In this document: positions 62,315 to 64,000 of the stretch, in pieces
Position numbering within the stretch: the first letter of the stretch is position 1
Layout: every line of letters starts with the position of its first letter
Source: Robbsia sp. KACC 23696
GTDB lineage: Bacteria > Pseudomonadota > Gammaproteobacteria > Burkholderiales > Burkholderiaceae
DNA: 64,000 nucleotides
NCBI RefSeq assembly: GCF_039852015.1
Contig: NZ_CP156628.1
Span: 62,001 to 126,000 of the forward strand
Reading direction: 5' to 3'
Notes under the pieces: generated by a model
Database searches by the model: none
Told to the model about the DNA's origin: nothing
Seen by the model: only the letters and a program-made list of their open reading frames with translations
Translations under genes and position numbers: made by a program

Positions 62315-63538
62315 TCAGTGCGTGTTGGTCGTGGCGTCCTTGGGAACAAAAAGCTGCCCCTGGGTGTCGCGGCCGAAGTAGATAAAGATCGAGATCAGTA
62401 CTGCCACCACGCCGGCAACCATGGCCATCGCCAAGCCATAGTTGTTGCCGTGCCGTTCGGCAAATCCCGCCTGCAACGGTCCGTTGACCGACGCGATGAA
62501 ATTCCCCAACTGATAGACGAAGCCCGGCAGCACGGCACGCGTGCCCTCGGGCGCGAGTTCGTTCAGATAGGCGGGGATAACGCCCCAGGCGCCCTGTACC
62601 ATGAATTGCATCAGGAAGGCGCCCGCGCCGATTGCCAGGCTGCCCGACGAGAATGCCCAGAGCGGCAACACCGGCAGCGACAGCAACGCCGCGATAATGA
62701 TGGCGCGTCGGCGTCCGATTTTCTCGGAAAGCGATCCGAACACCAGTCCGCCACAGATGGCGGCGATGTTATAGACGACGGCAATGATTGCTACCGTATG
62801 CGGATCGAAGTGATGCTGGACCTTCAGGAAGGTCGGATACATGTCCTGCGTGCCATGGCTGAAGAAATTGAAGCAGCCCATCAGCAAGACGGCGTAGAGG
62901 CAGAGCTTCCATTCGCGACCGATCACCGGCAGCAGCGCGGTTCGCACCTTCTGCTCCCGCGCGGCGATCCACACCGGGGATTCCGGTACTTTGAACCAGA
63001 TGAAGAAAACCATCAGGAACGGCAGCGTGCCGATAAAGAACAGATCGCGCCAACCCAGCCAGGCGAACAGGCCATAGACGATCGAGGCGATCAGATAGCC
63101 ACCGGGATAGCCGGCCTGGAACATGCCCGAAACCAGGCCGCGCGAGCGCGCTGGCACGGTTTCCATGGCAAGCGAGGAGGCCACGCCCCAGATGCCGCCC
63201 ATCGCGATACCGTACAGCACCCGTAACACCAGAAAGGCCTCGAGTGACGGTGCCAGTCCCGATGCCAGCTCCATGATCGAGAAGATCACGATGTTCACCA
63301 TCAGCACCGGTCGGCGGCCCCATTTCTCCGCTGCGCGGCCGAAAATAAATGCGCCGATCGGGCGAACCGCCAGCGTCAACAGGATCGAGAAGGTGACCTT
63401 GCTGATATCGACGCTGAAAGCCTTCGCCAGATCGCTCAATAAAAAAGTCAGCAGGAAGAAGTCGAACGCGTCGAGCGTCCAACTCCCCACAGCGGCAATG
63501 ACGACATTGCGCTGGACAGAGGTCCATTTTTCATTCAT
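62315..63538 (-). CDS. MFS transporter of the carboxylate (sialate/lactate-like) type
   Basis: 407 residues with 12 membrane helices. The signature FLLSDLAKAFSVDISKVT near residue 32 and the loop RPIGAFIFGRAAEKWGRRPV (the MFS A-like motif) are present. The second motif is GLVFGSLSEKIGRRRAII at about residue 270. YGIAMGGIWGVASSLAMETV in helix 4-5 is typical of the SHS/NanT-like group that imports lactate, pyruvate or sialic acid with protons. The start is weak in ribosome binding signal but the length fits. It is convergent with ribH (5 bases apart) and may supply substrates for the HpaI aldolase or the lactate-type dehydrogenase (inference). Confidence 0.9.
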   Translation of the reverse strand: MNEKWTSVQRNVVIAAVGSWTLDAFDFFLLTFLLSDLAKAFSVDISKVTFSILLTLAVRPIGAFIFGRAAEKWGRRPVLMVNIVIFSIMELASGLAPSLEAFLVLRVLYGIAMGGIWGVASSLAMETVPARSRGLVSGMFQAGYPGGYLIASIVYGLFAWLGWRDLFFIGTLPFLMVFFIWFKVPESPVWIAAREQKVRTALLPVIGREWKLCLYAVLLMGCFNFFSHGTQDMYPTFLKVQHHFDPHTVAIIAVVYNIAAICGGLVFGSLSEKIGRRRAIIIAALLSLPVLPLWAFSSGSLAIGAGAFLMQFMVQGAWGVIPAYLNELAPEGTRAVLPGFVYQLGNFIASVNGPLQAGFAERHGNNYGLAMAMVAGVVAVLISIFIYFGRDTQGQLFVPKDATTNTH

Positions 63539-63792
63539 GAAGCGGCTTCTCCTTTTTTACATTATTGACGCCGCGTCGTGACAGGTTGCTCGACGCTGTC
63601 AAAGTCTCCGCGCAACATCATAGCCAGAGCAACTTTCAACTGTCTTTCGGGGGGAGGCCGTCGTCGGGGGCAGCCGCGACGGACCCGGTTCCAATGGATT
63701 GCGTCGCGCTTAATCATCGGAATAGGCAGGGCACCGCACGGGGCTATCGGCGGCTTCGGGGGCTGCCCATTCAGACGGTGTAGAATCGAGGC

Positions 63793-64000
63793 ATGTCAAA
63801 TCATCTTCATGCCGTCGTGAGCGATTCCCCCGCCGATACCGTTCTTGCCGGTGCTACGCCGACCGCCGAGGGCGGCCCGGCGACCGATCATGGCCATGAC
63901 CATGCTCACCCTCACCACGATGCGGGCGCTCCCGGCTTGAGCGATGAGGCCGTCGAGGCCGAACTTGCTACCGCCGAGGCGTTTTGCCAGCGGCGTGGCG
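63793..64000 (+). CDS. Fur family metalloregulator, Zur-like (3' end outside window)
   Basis: The frame runs from ATG 63793 (GAGG upstream) to the window edge without a stop. The first 50 residues include a His-rich stretch (DHGHDHAHPHHD). Then come LSDEAVEAELATAEAFCQRR and G, matching the start of the Fur/Zur winged helix (E-x-x-C-x-x-R-G before the LT-P-x-R motif). The His-rich start suggests zinc. Only 69 residues are visible, so the family call rests on this short match and the neighbouring sequence cannot confirm it. Confidence 0.6.
   Translation, partial: MSNHLHAVVSDSPADTVLAGATPTAEGGPATDHGHDHAHPHHDAGAPGLSDEAVEAELATAEAFCQRRG

Overview
The window looks like chromosomal (or megaplasmid) DNA from a Gram-negative betaproteobacterium of the Burkholderiaceae. 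The evidence is the bo3-type quinol oxidase, a complete ureDABCEFG operon, a methyl-accepting chemotaxis receptor ending in a CheR-tether-like peptide, a SulP transporter, an FMN riboswitch in front of a RibH2-type lumazine synthase, and a pair of Hrp-type virulence regulators. The HrpB/HrpG-like pair beside a leucine-rich-repeat effector-like gene suggests a plant-associated or plant-pathogenic member (a Robbsia-, Ralstonia- or Paraburkholderia-like organism). The genus is inference, not read from the sequence.

Region 1 (about 1-14.6 kb) has visibly lower GC than the rest: hand-counted 60-base samples gave 47-58%, against 67-80% in samples elsewhere. It holds a three-gene GMC-type membrane dehydrogenase (membrane subunit, subunit 3, flavoprotein), then cyoABCD for a quinol oxidase. 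Together these could form a short respiratory chain in which substrate oxidation reduces quinone and quinol is re-oxidised by bo3. Stress and envelope genes follow: a DUF2254 membrane protein, an MscS channel, a GH15 glucosidase, an SDR and a DUF4396 membrane protein. It ends at a decayed IS256-family element (14.5-15.07 kb), so it may be an acquired island.

Region 2 (15-36 kb) is high-GC core-like DNA: FUSC efflux protein, chemoreceptor, GNAT acetyltransferase, exported catalase, an SbcD-like nuclease with its SMC-like ATPase partner, and a GAF/PAS/PAS/GGDEF protein. A nitrogen-flavoured group follows: ureidoglycolate lyase, PxpA-like 5-oxoprolinase subunit, branched-chain-amino-acid-type binding protein with a strongly structured leader, and an exported creatininase-family protein. 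A YVTN beta-propeller and a SulP transporter close the region.

Region 3 (36-48 kb) has a lone receiver protein, a LysR regulator divergent from a VOC protein with a clear operator between them, an FMN alpha-hydroxy-acid dehydrogenase, the urease operon on the minus strand (UreE has an exceptionally long His-rich tail), a YcgR-like PilZ protein and HutD.

Region 4 (48-60.3 kb) is the most interesting. It contains an AraC-type HrpB/HrpX-like activator, an OmpR-type HrpG-like regulator with a degenerate receiver, and an LRR protein resembling IpaH/SspH/NopM effectors. A perfect TTCG-N16-TTCG hrpII box lies in front of the LRR gene. Then come a NYN-domain protein, an unknown lipoprotein, an RpiR regulator and an aldo/keto reductase. 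Last is a tandem pair of unfamiliar proteins whose architecture looks like a type III chaperone (CesT) fold plus a YbjN-like domain. One copy is a decayed internal-deletion derivative, and both copies keep the same promoter and palindromic operator.

Region 5 (60.3-64 kb) holds an HpaI-type aldolase with a long inverted-repeat operator, an FMN riboswitch with ribH2, an MFS carboxylate-type transporter, and the start of a Fur/Zur-family regulator cut by the window edge. I saw no tRNA, rRNA or CRISPR array.
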